Shown here: positions 40,014 through 49,621 of the stretch, piece after piece
Position numbering within the stretch: position 1 is the stretch's first letter
Layout of the letters: every line of letters starts with the position of its first letter
NCBI RefSeq assembly: GCF_020733705.1
Contig: NZ_JAJFZM010000005.1
Span: 186,001-250,000, forward strand
Direction of reading: 5' to 3'
Length of the DNA stretch: 64,000 nt
Source of the DNA: Nocardia australiensis
Lineage (GTDB): Bacteria > Actinomycetota > Actinomycetes > Mycobacteriales > Mycobacteriaceae
Notes under the pieces: generated by a model
What the model saw: only the letters and a program-made list of their open reading frames with translations
Told to the model about the DNA's origin: nothing
Database searches by the model: none
Program-made: the position numbers and the translations under genes

Positions 40014-42307
40014 TGACATTGAGTGGAATCGAACGCCAGGAAACCGAGCACGTGATCGGCAGTTTCGCCGACGTGCCGCTGGCCGAGCGTCCGGCGGAAC
40101 CCGCCGCGGTGGATGCCGCGCAGGTCGACGCCTATGTGCGCGCGGCCGCCGAGGCCAATACCTACACACCTGAGCAGCTGGTCTGGTCGACGCCCGAAGG
40201 CATCGACGTGCCACCGGTATTCACCAAGGCTGACCGGGATGCCGTTGCCGCCGAAGGGTATCCGCTCGACAGCGTGCCGGGTATCGCGCCGTTCGTGCGC
40301 GGCCCGTACCCGACGATGTATGTCAACCAGCCGTGGACGATTCGCCAGTACGCGGGCTTCTCCACGGCCGCGGACTCGAATGCCTTCTACCGCCGCAACC
40401 TGCAGGCCGGCCAGAAGGGACTCTCGGTCGCCTTCGACCTGGCCACCCACCGCGGCTACGATTCCGATCATCCGCGCGTGCAGGGTGACGTCGGAATGGC
40501 CGGTGTCGCCATCGATTCCATTCTCGATATGCGCCAACTGTTCGACCACATCCCGCTCGACCAGGTCAGCGTGTCGATGACGATGAACGGCGCGGTGCTG
40601 CCGATCCTCGCGCTGTATGTCGTTGCGGCAGAAGAGCAGGGCGTCGCGCCGGAGCAGCTGGCCGGAACCATTCAGAATGACATTCTGAAAGAGTTCATGG
40701 TCCGCAATACCTACATCTATCCGCCCAAGCCTTCGATGCGGATCATCTCCGACATTTTCGCCTACACCAGCTCGAAGATGCCGAAGTTCAACTCGATCTC
40801 CATCTCCGGCTACCACATTCAGGAAGCCGGTGCGACCGCCGACCTGGAGCTGGCCTACACCCTCGCCGATGGTGTCGAGTACATTCGCGCCGGCATCGAC
40901 GCGGGTATGGAGGTCGACAAGTTCGCGCCGCGGCTGTCGTTCTTCTGGGCGATCGGCATGAACTTCTTCATGGAGGTCGCGAAACTGCGAGCGGGCAGGC
41001 TGCTCTGGAGTGAGCTGGTCGCGAAGTTCGAGCCCAAGAGCGCGAAATCGCTGTCGCTGCGTACCCATTCACAGACGTCAGGCTGGTCGCTCACCGCGCA
41101 GGACGCCTATAACAACGTGGCGCGTACCTGCATCGAGGCGATGGCGGCGACTCAGGGCCACACTCAGTCGTTGCACACCAATGCCCTCGACGAAGCGCTC
41201 GCACTGCCGACCGACTTCTCCGCCCGCATCGCGCGCAACACCCAGCTGCTGATTCAGCAGGAGTCCAATACGACCCGGCCGATCGACCCGTGGGGCGGTT
41301 CCTACTACGTCGAATGGCTTACCCACCAGCTGGCCAACCGCGCTCGCGCGCACATCGCCGAGGTGGAAGCCCACGGCGGTATGGCGCAGGCGATCGGCGA
41401 GGGCATCCCGAAGCTGCGCATCGAGGAGGCCGCCGCCCGTACCCAGGCGCGCATCGATACCGGCCAGCAGCCGGTCATCGGCGTCAACAAGTACCAGGTC
41501 GAAGAGGACCAGCAGGTCGAGGTTCTCAAGGTCGAGAACTCGCGCGTGCGCGCCGAGCAGATCGAGAAGCTGCAAAGGCTTCGCGCCGAACGTGATTCGG
41601 CCGAGGTCGAACGCGCGCTCGCCGAATTGACCCGCGCCGCAGCCTCTTCGGAGGGTGGGATGCAGAACAATCTGCTCGCGCTCGCCATCGATGCCGCGCG
41701 CGCCAAGGCCACTGTCGGCGAGATCTCCGCCGCGCTGGAGAAGGTGTACGGCCGCCACCAGGCCGAGATCCGTACGCTGTCCGGTGTGTACCGCGATGAG
41801 GCCGGGAAGGTGACCAACATCAGCAAGGCGATCGATCTCGTCGAGGAATTCGCCGACGCGGAAGGCCGTCGTCCCCGCATCCTCGTCGCCAAGATGGGCC
41901 AGGACGGTCACGACCGAGGACAGAAGGTGATCGCCACGGCCTTCGCCGACCTCGGCTTCGACGTGGACGTGGGCCCGCTGTTCCAGACCCCGGAAGAGGT
42001 GGCGCAGCAGGCGGCCGACAACGACGTGCATGTTGTCGGTGTGTCCTCGCTGGCGGCGGGTCACCTCACGCTGGTGCCCGCCCTTCGGCAGGCGCTGGCC
42101 GATGTCGGACGACCCGACATCATGGTCATCGTGGGCGGTGTCGTCCCGCCCGGTGACTTCGACGAGCTCTACGCGGCGGGCGCGGCGGCGATCTTCCCGC
42201 CCGGCACTGTCATCGCCGACGCGGCGATCGATTTGCTGAAGAAGCTGGCCTCCGACCTCGGTCACGAGATCGGCGTCGGCACGGTGGATGCAGCCAGCGC
42301 CGAATGA
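40013..42307 (+). CDS. mutB: Methylmalonyl-CoA mutase large (catalytic) subunit
   Basis: Predicted 764-aa catalytic subunit. The barrel carries FVRGPYPTMYVNQPWTIRQY and AFDLATHRGYDSDHPRVQGD. The C-terminal B12 domain has the cobalamin ligand motif DGHDRG in AKMGQDGHDRGQKVIA, followed by the GVSSLAAGH and VGGVVPPGDF signatures. ATG 40013 overlaps the mutA stop in TGATG. Feeds propionyl-CoA carbon from odd-chain lipids, branched amino acids and cholesterol-type substrates into the TCA cycle, or supplies methylmalonyl-CoA. Confidence 0.97.
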   Translation: MTLSGIERQETEHVIGSFADVPLAERPAEPAAVDAAQVDAYVRAAAEANTYTPEQLVWSTPEGIDVPPVFTKADRDAVAAEGYPLDSVPGIAPFVRGPYPTMYVNQPWTIRQYAGFSTAADSNAFYRRNLQAGQKGLSVAFDLATHRGYDSDHPRVQGDVGMAGVAIDSILDMRQLFDHIPLDQVSVSMTMNGAVLPILALYVVAAEEQGVAPEQLAGTIQNDILKEFMVRNTYIYPPKPSMRIISDIFAYTSSKMPKFNSISISGYHIQEAGATADLELAYTLADGVEYIRAGIDAGMEVDKFAPRLSFFWAIGMNFFMEVAKLRAGRLLWSELVAKFEPKSAKSLSLRTHSQTSGWSLTAQDAYNNVARTCIEAMAATQGHTQSLHTNALDEALALPTDFSARIARNTQLLIQQESNTTRPIDPWGGSYYVEWLTHQLANRARAHIAEVEAHGGMAQAIGEGIPKLRIEEAAARTQARIDTGQQPVIGVNKYQVEEDQQVEVLKVENSRVRAEQIEKLQRLRAERDSAEVERALAELTRAAASSEGGMQNNLLALAIDAARAKATVGEISAALEKVYGRHQAEIRTLSGVYRDEAGKVTNISKAIDLVEEFADAEGRRPRILVAKMGQDGHDRGQKVIATAFADLGFDVDVGPLFQTPEEVAQQAADNDVHVVGVSSLAAGHLTLVPALRQALADVGRPDIMVIVGGVVPPGDFDELYAAGAAAIFPPGTVIADAAIDLLKKLASDLGHEIGVGTVDAASAE

Positions 42308-43308
42308 ACAAACGCGTCATCGATGTAGACGCGCTCGCCGAGTCGGTCCGCAAGAACGAGCGGGCCGCCTTGGCGCGGGCGATCACGCTGGTCGAGTCGA
42401 CCCGGGCCGACCATCGGGACCTGGCGCAGCAACTGTTGCTCCGGCTGACTCCCGATGCGGACACCGACAACGCCACGGTGTCTAATCGTGTTGGGATAAC
42501 CGGTGTTCCGGGTGTCGGCAAGTCGACATTCATCGACGCGCTAGGCATGGATCTGCTCCGCAATGGGCATCGCGTCGCGGTACTCGCCGTGGACCCGTCC
42601 TCCACGCGAACCGGCGGCTCGATCCTCGGCGACAAGACCCGTATGGCGCGACTGTCCTTGGAGCGCAATGCTTTTATCCGGCCGTCTCCGACCGCGGGCA
42701 CGCTGGGCGGGGTCGCCAAGGCGACTCGCGAAACCATGGTGCTGCTCGAGGCCGCGGGCTACGACGTAATCCTGGTGGAGACCGTCGGCGTCGGCCAGTC
42801 CGAGGTGACGGTCGCCGATATGGTCGATGTCTTCTGCTTCCTCACCCTGGCCCGCACCGGAGATCAACTGCAGGGCATCAAAAAGGGTGTGCTCGAGCTG
42901 GCGGATCTGGTCGCGGTGAACAAGGCCGACGGCAAGTACGAGATCGAGGCCAAGGCCGCGGCCCGTGAACTGGCCGGTGCCTTGCGCCTCATCCATCCGC
43001 GCGACGCGCTGTGGCGCCCACCGGTTCTCACCATGAGCGGGCTGGAAGGCCATGGCCTGGACAAGTTTTGGGACACGGTCCTCGAACATCGCCGAGTCCT
43101 CACCGACGCGGGTGAATTCGACGAGAAGCGCCGCCGTCAGCAGATCGACTGGACCTGGACCATGGTTCACGATCAGTTGTTGCGCCGTCTCGCCGACAAC
43201 CCGAACGTGAAAGCTATTCGCGCGCAGGTGGAAAAGCAGGTTCGTGAAGGCACGCTGACCGCGGCGCTGGCCGCGGAAGAACTGTTGCGCGCCTTCGACG
43301 ACAACTGA
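42304..43308 (+). CDS. meaB: Methylmalonyl-CoA mutase-associated GTPase MeaB
   Basis: Predicted 334-aa G3E-family GTPase that gates B12 delivery and protects the mutase. The P-loop is GVPGVGKSTF, with VDPSSTRTGGSILGDKTRM (Mg2+ and switch), VETVGVGQSE (Walker B) and NKAD (guanine specificity). A C-terminal dimerisation arm follows. ATGA overlap with mutB indicates a tightly coupled mutA-mutB-meaB operon. Confidence 0.95.
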   Translation: MNKRVIDVDALAESVRKNERAALARAITLVESTRADHRDLAQQLLLRLTPDADTDNATVSNRVGITGVPGVGKSTFIDALGMDLLRNGHRVAVLAVDPSSTRTGGSILGDKTRMARLSLERNAFIRPSPTAGTLGGVAKATRETMVLLEAAGYDVILVETVGVGQSEVTVADMVDVFCFLTLARTGDQLQGIKKGVLELADLVAVNKADGKYEIEAKAAARELAGALRLIHPRDALWRPPVLTMSGLEGHGLDKFWDTVLEHRRVLTDAGEFDEKRRRQQIDWTWTMVHDQLLRRLADNPNVKAIRAQVEKQVREGTLTAALAAEELLRAFDDN

Positions 43309-43310
43309 GC

Positions 43311-43346
43311 CGATATCGTCGTGGGCTCCACCCCACGACGATGTCG
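43311..43346. terminator. Terminator after mutA-mutB-meaB
   Basis: CGATATCGTCGTGGG (43311-43325) pairs with CCCACGACGATGTCG (43332-43346) with one wobble, forming a 15-bp stem and a 6-base loop. It starts three bases after the meaB stop. There is no T tract, as is common in actinobacteria. Confidence 0.8.
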
Positions 43347-43474
43347 CAGACCGGTCAGTGCGAGTCGTACACCCGCGATAGTGGCCATGTGAGGTGCCGC
43401 GAATCTTCTCGCCGTTCCAATGAGCGGATCGACCGGGCGCTGGCCGATCCGACTCGGTGTGACTGCGGGAGCCG

Positions 43475-44365
43475 TTATCCAATATCGAACAGCCGTGCGG
43501 CATTGTGATAGCAGACCTGGCGTAACCAGGCGTCACCGAGTTCGAGCCGTTCCAAGGCTTGGATCGAATGACCATAGGAGTACGGGATATTCGGGAAATC
43601 GCTGCCGAAGAGTATGCGGTCGCCGAGGTCGATCAGTCTGGCGTACTCGGTGGTGGGAAAGGGTGCGTCGGCCTCGCTGAAGTCGGTCCACACCATAGTG
43701 GTGTCGAGACGGACTCCGTCGTGGGCCTGTGTGAGATCGAGGAATTGGGAGTATTCAGGGGTGCCCATGTGCGCGATGACGAGTTGCAAGCGCGGGAAGC
43801 GTTGCAGCAGAGCGGCAATGGGCTCAGGGCCGGTGTATTCGCCGGGTGCCGGACCCGACCCGCAGTGGATGACGACGGGGATCTGCGCGTCCTCGATCAT
43901 CCCCCACACCGAGTCGAGTAGCGGGTTTCCGGGATGGAAGCCACCGACCTGAATGTGCACCTTGAAGATCCGGGCGCCCCGCTCGATCGCCGCCTCGACA
44001 TAACTCGCGGCGTGTGGCTCGGGGTAGAAGGTCGCGGTATGCAGGCACTCCGGCGTGCGCTCGGCGAACTCGGCGGTCCATTCATTGAGCCAGGCCGCCA
44101 TGTCCGGCTTGTGTGGATAGACCAGAGAGGTGAAGGCGCGAACACCGAAGTCGCGCAATGTCTTCAGCCGGACCTGCTCATCCTCGCGGTAGGCGATCGG
44201 CCAGGACCTGCCGATCAGCGGGCCGGCGGAATCGAAGTACGCCCACACCTTGCGCATCACCTGATCCGGCATGAAGTGTGTGTGTACGTCGATGATTCCG
44301 GGCAGCTCGAGTCGCGTCCGGAAGTCGGCGAGGTAGCTGTTGTCGTCTATGTTGGTGCTGGTCAT
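43475..44365 (-). CDS. Amidohydrolase family 2 protein (ACMSD-like)
   Basis: Predicted 296-aa metal-dependent hydrolase or decarboxylase. The metal-site H-x-H is in IIDVHTHFMP, with the later histidines in VVIHCGSGP and LVIAHMGTPEY and the Asp in ILFGSDFPNIPY. ATG 44365 follows directly on the stop of the nucleoside hydrolase gene upstream, so the two form an operon. Together they may degrade a nucleoside or a related heterocycle; the substrate is unknown. Confidence 0.86.
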   Translation of the reverse strand: MTSTNIDDNSYLADFRTRLELPGIIDVHTHFMPDQVMRKVWAYFDSAGPLIGRSWPIAYREDEQVRLKTLRDFGVRAFTSLVYPHKPDMAAWLNEWTAEFAERTPECLHTATFYPEPHAASYVEAAIERGARIFKVHIQVGGFHPGNPLLDSVWGMIEDAQIPVVIHCGSGPAPGEYTGPEPIAALLQRFPRLQLVIAHMGTPEYSQFLDLTQAHDGVRLDTTMVWTDFSEADAPFPTTEYARLIDLGDRILFGSDFPNIPYSYGHSIQALERLELGDAWLRQVCYHNAARLFDIG

Positions 44366-45421
44366 TCACGCATCCTTTGGTGCCGCTGGTGGGTAGACTT
44401 CCATGGCGAAGTCGCCGACTCTGGTGATCATCCGGTCGAAGAATTCAGCTGGATCGGTGCCGATCACTATGTCCGCGTTAGGTTCCCGGCCCCACATGCC
44501 CGCCCAGTCCGCGACCGTGGTCGCGCGGGTCAGGGCGCCGGTCAGTTCGACATCGACCGTCGCGGGCCGCAGGCGCGCCAGCGCGGGATCGAGCGCTACG
44601 GCGGCTGCGAACGGGTCGTGCATATGCGCGAGATAGCCCTGGTCGTAGTGGCGGTGGAAGTCGAAATAGAACCGCACCGCATCGGTCAGGTATCGCACGA
44701 TGGGATTACTCCCCGCCGACCTCGCTTCCGGCGGATCGGTCTCCGATACGACCTCCACCGGCTGGCTGCCCGCGCGTTCGGCCAGCAGCGCAAGGTGTTC
44801 GGGCCGCATTTCGATGGTTTCGGTGATATCGAGAGCGCACACGATGGGGCGACGGTCCGGCGGAGCCGAGGAGAAGGCGTCGAAGACCTCCTTAGCTGCC
44901 TCGGGGTCGACGTGCACGTTCCACTCATTGGTCGGTGTGGTGTTGCCCGGATGGTTGAACGCGCCGCCCATGATCACCAGGCGTCGCAGTAGCCGCGGCA
45001 GCTCGGGCTCCAGACGCAGCGCCAGTGCGAGATTTGTCAGCGGCCCGGTACACAGTCCAACGATCCGGCCAGGATCCTCGCGAACCAGATCTACCCACAG
45101 CTGTGCCGCCGAACGAGCAGACAGCGGTCGCTCCGACTCCGGGAGTTCGGCATACCCGACGCCATGGGGGCCGTGCGTGTCCTCGGTCGTGCGCAAGGGG
45201 ATGGCCAGCGGTTCGGCGGCGCCGAGCGCGACCTCGATATCGGGTGCCCGGCACACATCCAGCCAAGCAAGGTTATTCGCCGCCACCCGGGGTGCGGGCA
45301 CATTTCCCGCGGTAGCGGCGATTCCCGCGATCTCGGCCTCCGGTGAGGCCAGCAGATAGAGCAGCGCGAGAGAGTCGTCGATCCCGGTATCGACATCCAT
45401 GATGATCCGCTGGCGCACCAC
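44366..45421 (-). CDS. Inosine/uridine-preferring nucleoside hydrolase
   Basis: Predicted 351-aa hydrolase that cleaves the N-glycosidic bond of ribonucleosides. The Ca2+-binding signature is IIMDVDTGIDDSLALLYLL at the N-terminus. Other conserved parts are LCTGPLTNLALAL, VIMGGAFNHPGN, NEWNVHVDPEAA and the late Asp in HMHDPFAAA. GTG 45421 begins VRQRIIMDVDTG. It is translated with the amidohydrolase (TGAATG junction). Confidence 0.92.
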   Translation of the reverse strand: MVRQRIIMDVDTGIDDSLALLYLLASPEAEIAGIAATAGNVPAPRVAANNLAWLDVCRAPDIEVALGAAEPLAIPLRTTEDTHGPHGVGYAELPESERPLSARSAAQLWVDLVREDPGRIVGLCTGPLTNLALALRLEPELPRLLRRLVIMGGAFNHPGNTTPTNEWNVHVDPEAAKEVFDAFSSAPPDRRPIVCALDITETIEMRPEHLALLAERAGSQPVEVVSETDPPEARSAGSNPIVRYLTDAVRFYFDFHRHYDQGYLAHMHDPFAAAVALDPALARLRPATVDVELTGALTRATTVADWAGMWGREPNADIVIGTDPAEFFDRMITRVGDFAMEVYPPAAPKDA

Positions 45422-45461
45422 CCGAGAGTAGCGAGGTGCGCTCGGGAGGTGCGCTGGTGGC

Positions 45462-46670
45462 TCAATACGACGGCAACTCGTAGTCGTCGGTGTCGGTCAT
45501 CATCTTCAGCATGACTGGTCGCAATGGAGGTGAGGTCATCAATCTCGCCGCGCCACGGGCCAGGCGGGTGCCGATGCGTGAGGTGGGTAGCATCATTTTG
45601 ATGCCGCCGCCCGGCAGCTCCTTGGCCTTGTCGAGGAAGGGCTTGACGATCGCCTCATACCGTGCTTGAGCGCCCGCGAGATCGTCTGGGGTGGCGGCGA
45701 TTTCGGCCGCGAGAATATAGCCGCCGACAATGGCCATAGCGGTGCCCATGCCAGTCATCGGGGAGCCGCAGAAGCCGGCATCGCCGAGCAGGGTCACCCG
45801 GCCCGCGGACAGTGCGGGCATATCGACACGAGCCAGTTCGTCGAAATAGAAGTCCGGTGCGGCGGGCATCGCGGCGAGCACGGCGGGGGCCTCCCACCCC
45901 GCGTCGGCGAGCATCTCACGTATGAGGCCCTGTTGGGCGGCGACATCGCGACGCAACCGCGGGTCGGCGTCGGTACGCAGCGTGATGATCGCCTTCGAGG
46001 TGGCGGGGTCGGAATCGGGGCGGATTCCGACCGCCGCCCTCGGCACGCTGTGCATGATGAACCAGCCCGGCTCGAGCCCGGCCGGGGTCGGGATGGTGAA
46101 GAACGACGTGTAGCCGCCGAGGTAGGTCGCGAACTGTTCCTCCGGGCCGAACGCCAGCCGCCGTGTTGCCGAGTGCACCCCGTCGGCACCGATTACGAGA
46201 TCGAAGCGTTCGGTCGCGCCGGAGGCGAAGGTGACTTCGATCCCCGTGTCGTCGGCGCACAGGTCCTCGATCCATTCGCTGTAGCGGTAGCGGAGTTCGC
46301 CTCCCGCACTGGCGATTTCGGCAAGCAGGACCGCGTTCAGATCGCCGCGGGTGATCTCGATTTCGGCGACCGGCCCCTTGCCGTCGAACATTTCGGCGGG
46401 CATGCGGGCGAACTCGCGGCCGTTCTTGTCGACATGGGCCATACCGCGCTCATCGAGTTGATGCTTGCGGATGCCCGGCATGAGCCCCATCCGTTCGGCC
46501 ACCTCGCGGCTGGGACCACGCAGATCGACGGCCTGGCCACCGGGCCTCGGCTCGGCCGCGCGTTCGACGACTGTGGTCCTGATACCGGCTCGCAGTAACT
46601 GCAGTGCCACGGCGTTGCCCGCGATCCCGCCGCCGCTGACCAGGACGTGCGGGGAGGTGGTGGTGCTCAT
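45462..46670 (-). CDS. FAD-dependent monooxygenase (PHBH fold, TetX-like)
   Basis: Predicted 402-aa class A flavoprotein monooxygenase. The FAD motif is VLVSGGGIAGNAVALQLLRAG, the DG motif DLVIGADGVHSATRR, and the GD motif VTLLGDAGFCGSPMTGMGT. Related enzymes hydroxylate aromatic compounds or inactivate antibiotics such as tetracyclines and rifamycins; the substrate is not evident. It is divergent from a TetR gene with three operator-like repeats between them, so it is probably induced by a small molecule. Confidence 0.9.
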   Translation of the reverse strand: MSTTTSPHVLVSGGGIAGNAVALQLLRAGIRTTVVERAAEPRPGGQAVDLRGPSREVAERMGLMPGIRKHQLDERGMAHVDKNGREFARMPAEMFDGKGPVAEIEITRGDLNAVLLAEIASAGGELRYRYSEWIEDLCADDTGIEVTFASGATERFDLVIGADGVHSATRRLAFGPEEQFATYLGGYTSFFTIPTPAGLEPGWFIMHSVPRAAVGIRPDSDPATSKAIITLRTDADPRLRRDVAAQQGLIREMLADAGWEAPAVLAAMPAAPDFYFDELARVDMPALSAGRVTLLGDAGFCGSPMTGMGTAMAIVGGYILAAEIAATPDDLAGAQARYEAIVKPFLDKAKELPGGGIKMMLPTSRIGTRLARGAARLMTSPPLRPVMLKMMTDTDDYELPSY

Positions 46671-46697
46671 GTTCTACTTCCCATCTGAAGTACGTTT

Positions 46698-46756
46698 GTC
46701 TTAGACGTATGTGTAACACTCGATTAGAACATCTGTCTAGTACAAATGTCTAAGAC
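46698..46756. promoter_or_regulatory. Three GTCTWAGAC-type operator sites
   Basis: GTCTTAGAC (46698-46706), GTCTAGTAC (46735-46743) and GTCTAAGAC (46748-46756) lie in the 103-bp gap between the monooxygenase and TetR genes. The outer two are near-palindromes and exact complements of each other. This pattern fits TetR autoregulation and repression of the monooxygenase. Confidence 0.65.
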
Positions 46757-46773
46757 GTTGTAGCGTGTGAGTT

Positions 46774-47355
46774 ATGGGAAACCGAGAAGATCTATTGGCG
46801 GGAGCACGTAAGGCCATCATGGAACGCGGTGTAGCGAAGACCACCGCGCGCGACATCGCCACCGCCGCGGGAGTGAGCCTGGCCGCGATCGGCTACCACT
46901 TCGGGTCGAAGGAACGGCTGATCACCGAGGCGCTCGCGACGGCGGTCGGCACCGGAATCGGTGACGGTATGGTCGCGATGATCCTGGAGAACAGCGATAA
47001 GCCCCTGCTCATGGCGTTCGCGGCCATGTGGGACGGTATGTCGACAGTGTTCGAGGAAAACCGCGAGGGAATGCTGGCGAGTATGGAGAACCTGGTTCGC
47101 ATCACCCGGTTGCCGGAGTCCGACACCTTCATGACCGAAGCCCTGTCCGGCGCCTACGAAGACCTCGGCAAGGCGTTGCGGGAAGCACATCCCGAACTGG
47201 ACGCCGACACCGCTCGCGCCGTCGGCGAGCTGTATTTCGTCCTCGCACAGGGCCTCGGCGTGCTGTGGATGATCACCCGCGGCGACAATCTGCCCGACGG
47301 TGCCCGGCTGGGCGAGGCCATCGCCGCCATAGCCGGATCGGCGCTGTCGACCTGA
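46774..47355 (+). CDS. TetR-family regulator of the divergent monooxygenase
   Basis: Predicted 193-aa repressor. Helix-turn-helix at about residues 10-55 (TARDIATAAGVSLAAIGYHFGSKERLITEAL); the C-terminal domain resembles the TetR_C_6/C_33 groups. ATG start MGNREDLLAGARKAI. The three GTCTWAGAC-like sites directly upstream are its likely operators. Confidence 0.9.
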   Translation: MGNREDLLAGARKAIMERGVAKTTARDIATAAGVSLAAIGYHFGSKERLITEALATAVGTGIGDGMVAMILENSDKPLLMAFAAMWDGMSTVFEENREGMLASMENLVRITRLPESDTFMTEALSGAYEDLGKALREAHPELDADTARAVGELYFVLAQGLGVLWMITRGDNLPDGARLGEAIAAIAGSALST

Positions 47356-47367
47356 GAGATGTTCCGG

Positions 47368-48714
47368 TCAGCGGGTGCGGACCGGCCATCGGGGAGTGTC
47401 GCTGCCGTAAGGCGGGGCGGGCCAGGCGTAGTCGGGGTATTCCGCCAGGGCGGGTGCGGCGGTGACGACGGTGCCGTGCGTTACGGCCCAATCGGGTCGC
47501 GGCTCGGCGGCGCGTGGGTGATCGGGTGTCCGTTCGGGCATGGCAAGTAGCCAGGACGCGGTGCGCGCGAGCGCGACTCGGACATCGCGCCCGATTCCGT
47601 CGGAGGCCCGGGCAACCAGTGCGTCGACGACACCGGCGGCGAGTAGATAGCCGGAAGCGTGATCGAGCGCTTGCGCGGGCAGGGCGCCGGGGAGTGCTTC
47701 GGCACCTTCGAGGATCGAAATCCCCGTTGCCGCTTGGACAATGGAATCGAAGCCACGGCGCTTGCCCCAAGGACCCGATTCGCCCCACGCGCTCACCCGG
47801 CCGTGGATTAGTCCAGGGCGGGTGGCGGCGGTGACTCCGGCGCGTTCCAGCGAACCCGGCCGGTATCCGGTGATCAGGACGTCGGCCGATGCCAGCAGTT
47901 CGTTGAAAACCGCCAGTTGGGTGCGCAGGTCGAGCAGTGTGGATCGCTTGCCCTGACAGCAATCGGCATACTGCCATTCGATCTCCGGCAGCTGCGGCGG
48001 ATCGATCCTCAGCACCTCCGCACCGAGCAACGCCAACGCACGGGTCGCAACCGGTCCGGCGATAACCCTGGTCAGGTCGAGCACCCGCACTCCGCGCAGC
48101 GGCTGCAAAGGTGTTGCGCCGCTCGTAAATCCAGGTTCCGCGCGATCATCACGTGTCTCGACCGCCACCAGCGGCCCGGCTGCGGCGGCTTGGCCTTCCG
48201 GACTCTGCGCCCACTCTTGCTCGGTGCGAAGGCGGACCGCGACAGCGCCCGTTGCGGCGGCGCGGTCCTCGATATCGCAGGCTCGCGTCATCGCCAAGTG
48301 CGCGACGGCCAGATCGACCGGAGTGTCGGCGGGCAGGTCGAGCGCGGCGAGCAACCGCGCTCGATGGTGCGGATAGTTCGCATGGGTGCGTACCCAGCCG
48401 TCGAAGGTAGGGAAGAAGCCGGACAGGTCCGCGAACTGTGCCGGAGGTTGCCCTTGCATGCGCAGTAGGCGGTCACTGCGGAACGCGGCGCAGATGCGGT
48501 CGGGGTCCAGCCGGAAGGATACGGTGTCCAAGCCGCGCGCTGTCCGCATACGATTCGCGGCGGCGTTGAGTGCGGCCACCGATCCGGCGGCCAACGAGGG
48601 AACCGGCAGTGTCGCGACCAGGTTGCTACCAGAATCGAAGGCCGGGATGTTGCCCGATGCGGTGACTCCGATGCCGGCCTCGTAGTCGCGGATTAGCTGT
48701 TGGTGCGCGTTCAC
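47368..48714 (-). CDS. Class III CoA-transferase (CaiB/BaiF family)
   Basis: Predicted 448-aa CoA-transferase. The family segment RVLDLTRVIAGPVATRALALLGAEVLRIDPP lies at about residue 215, with LDLRTQ and DVLITGYRPGSLERAG after it. The catalytic Asp expected in the L-D-L-R region is present. The first 190 residues are an additional N-terminal half with DP-RI-AAF-like sequence, as in two-part members of the family. Substrate acid unknown. GTG 48714 is the likely start but has no clear Shine-Dalgarno; the frame is open to 48828. Confidence 0.85.
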   Translation of the reverse strand: MNAHQQLIRDYEAGIGVTASGNIPAFDSGSNLVATLPVPSLAAGSVAALNAAANRMRTARGLDTVSFRLDPDRICAAFRSDRLLRMQGQPPAQFADLSGFFPTFDGWVRTHANYPHHRARLLAALDLPADTPVDLAVAHLAMTRACDIEDRAAATGAVAVRLRTEQEWAQSPEGQAAAAGPLVAVETRDDRAEPGFTSGATPLQPLRGVRVLDLTRVIAGPVATRALALLGAEVLRIDPPQLPEIEWQYADCCQGKRSTLLDLRTQLAVFNELLASADVLITGYRPGSLERAGVTAATRPGLIHGRVSAWGESGPWGKRRGFDSIVQAATGISILEGAEALPGALPAQALDHASGYLLAAGVVDALVARASDGIGRDVRVALARTASWLLAMPERTPDHPRAAEPRPDWAVTHGTVVTAAPALAEYPDYAWPAPPYGSDTPRWPVRTR

Positions 48715-48806
48715 GGCATCGAGAGTAGTTGTTGACCGGAAGTAGTGTGCGGCACGCTGATGAAGGGCGGGTCGCTGCGACGGGTTCGAGGGATAGGGAG
48801 ATATCG

Positions 48807-49580
48807 GTGGGTGCGACCATTGTGGCAACGGACTGGTTGCGAGTGCTGCGGCCGGAGGCCGGCGCCCTGCACCAAATGCTGTGCTTTCCGCCGGGCGGTG
48901 GAACCGTCAGCGCATACCGGTCGCTGGCCGCGAAGCTCGGCGCCGGCGTCGCCGTTGCGGCGGTGCAGTATCCAGGCAGACAGGATCGCCTGAGTGAGCC
49001 CGCGATCGGGGATATCGGCACCCTCGCCGATCGGATCGCCGCGCAGGTCCTTGGTCAGGGCCGGGTCGAGCGACTGTCGCTGTTCGGCCACAGCATGGGC
49101 GCGACGGTGGCGTTCGAAACCGCCCGACGCCTCGAGCGCGCCGGGCAGCCGGTGACGACGTTGTTCGTATCCGGTCGTCCCGCACCGACTTTCATAGAAC
49201 CGAGCCGACTGCATCTCGCCTCGGACGACGCATTGATCGGTGACTTGGAACGACTGGCGAACGATCCCGCGTCGGTGGCGATATTGCGCGATGAACCCAG
49301 CCTCGCCGAGCTGGTACTGCCTGCGGTCCGCAGCGACTATCAAGCCGTGGAAACCTATGTGTATCGCGACGGTGATCCGCTGGTAGGGAATATCGCGGTG
49401 CTGGTGAGTACCGAGGATCCCACTGTGACACCGCAGCAGGCGTCGCAATGGCGCGAGCACACTCGCGCCGGCTTCGCCGACGCGGTATTCCCGGGCGGCC
49501 ATTTCTATCTGGACGAGCATGTGGCCGACGTCGCGGAGTTCATCACGGCAACCCTGGCGCGTGCGGGTGGCCCGGCCTGA
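48807..49580 (+). CDS. Type II thioesterase (TEII)
   Basis: Predicted 257-aa alpha/beta hydrolase that releases stalled acyl groups from PKS or NRPS carrier proteins. Diagnostic parts are LCFPPGGGTVSAYRSLA, QYPGRQDRLSEP, the nucleophile S96 in FGHSMGA, Asp in LVSTEDPTV and His in FPGGHFYLDEH. AGGGAG is six bases before GTG 48807. No PKS or NRPS is visible within the window, so its partner must be elsewhere. Confidence 0.9.
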   Translation: MGATIVATDWLRVLRPEAGALHQMLCFPPGGGTVSAYRSLAAKLGAGVAVAAVQYPGRQDRLSEPAIGDIGTLADRIAAQVLGQGRVERLSLFGHSMGATVAFETARRLERAGQPVTTLFVSGRPAPTFIEPSRLHLASDDALIGDLERLANDPASVAILRDEPSLAELVLPAVRSDYQAVETYVYRDGDPLVGNIAVLVSTEDPTVTPQQASQWREHTRAGFADAVFPGGHFYLDEHVADVAEFITATLARAGGPA

Positions 49581-49621
49581 GAACGGTTCCCTGTGCGTGA
49601 TTTCGGCCCGTCGATCGGGGG

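Noticed and set aside
38574..40214. 546-codon minus-strand frame opposite mutA
   Set aside because: Antisense shadow; the plus strand encodes methylmalonyl-CoA mutase.
49581..49621. Terminator between thioesterase and DUF2784 genes
   Set aside because: Only a 4-bp CCCG/CGGG stem could be drawn, which is too weak to report.
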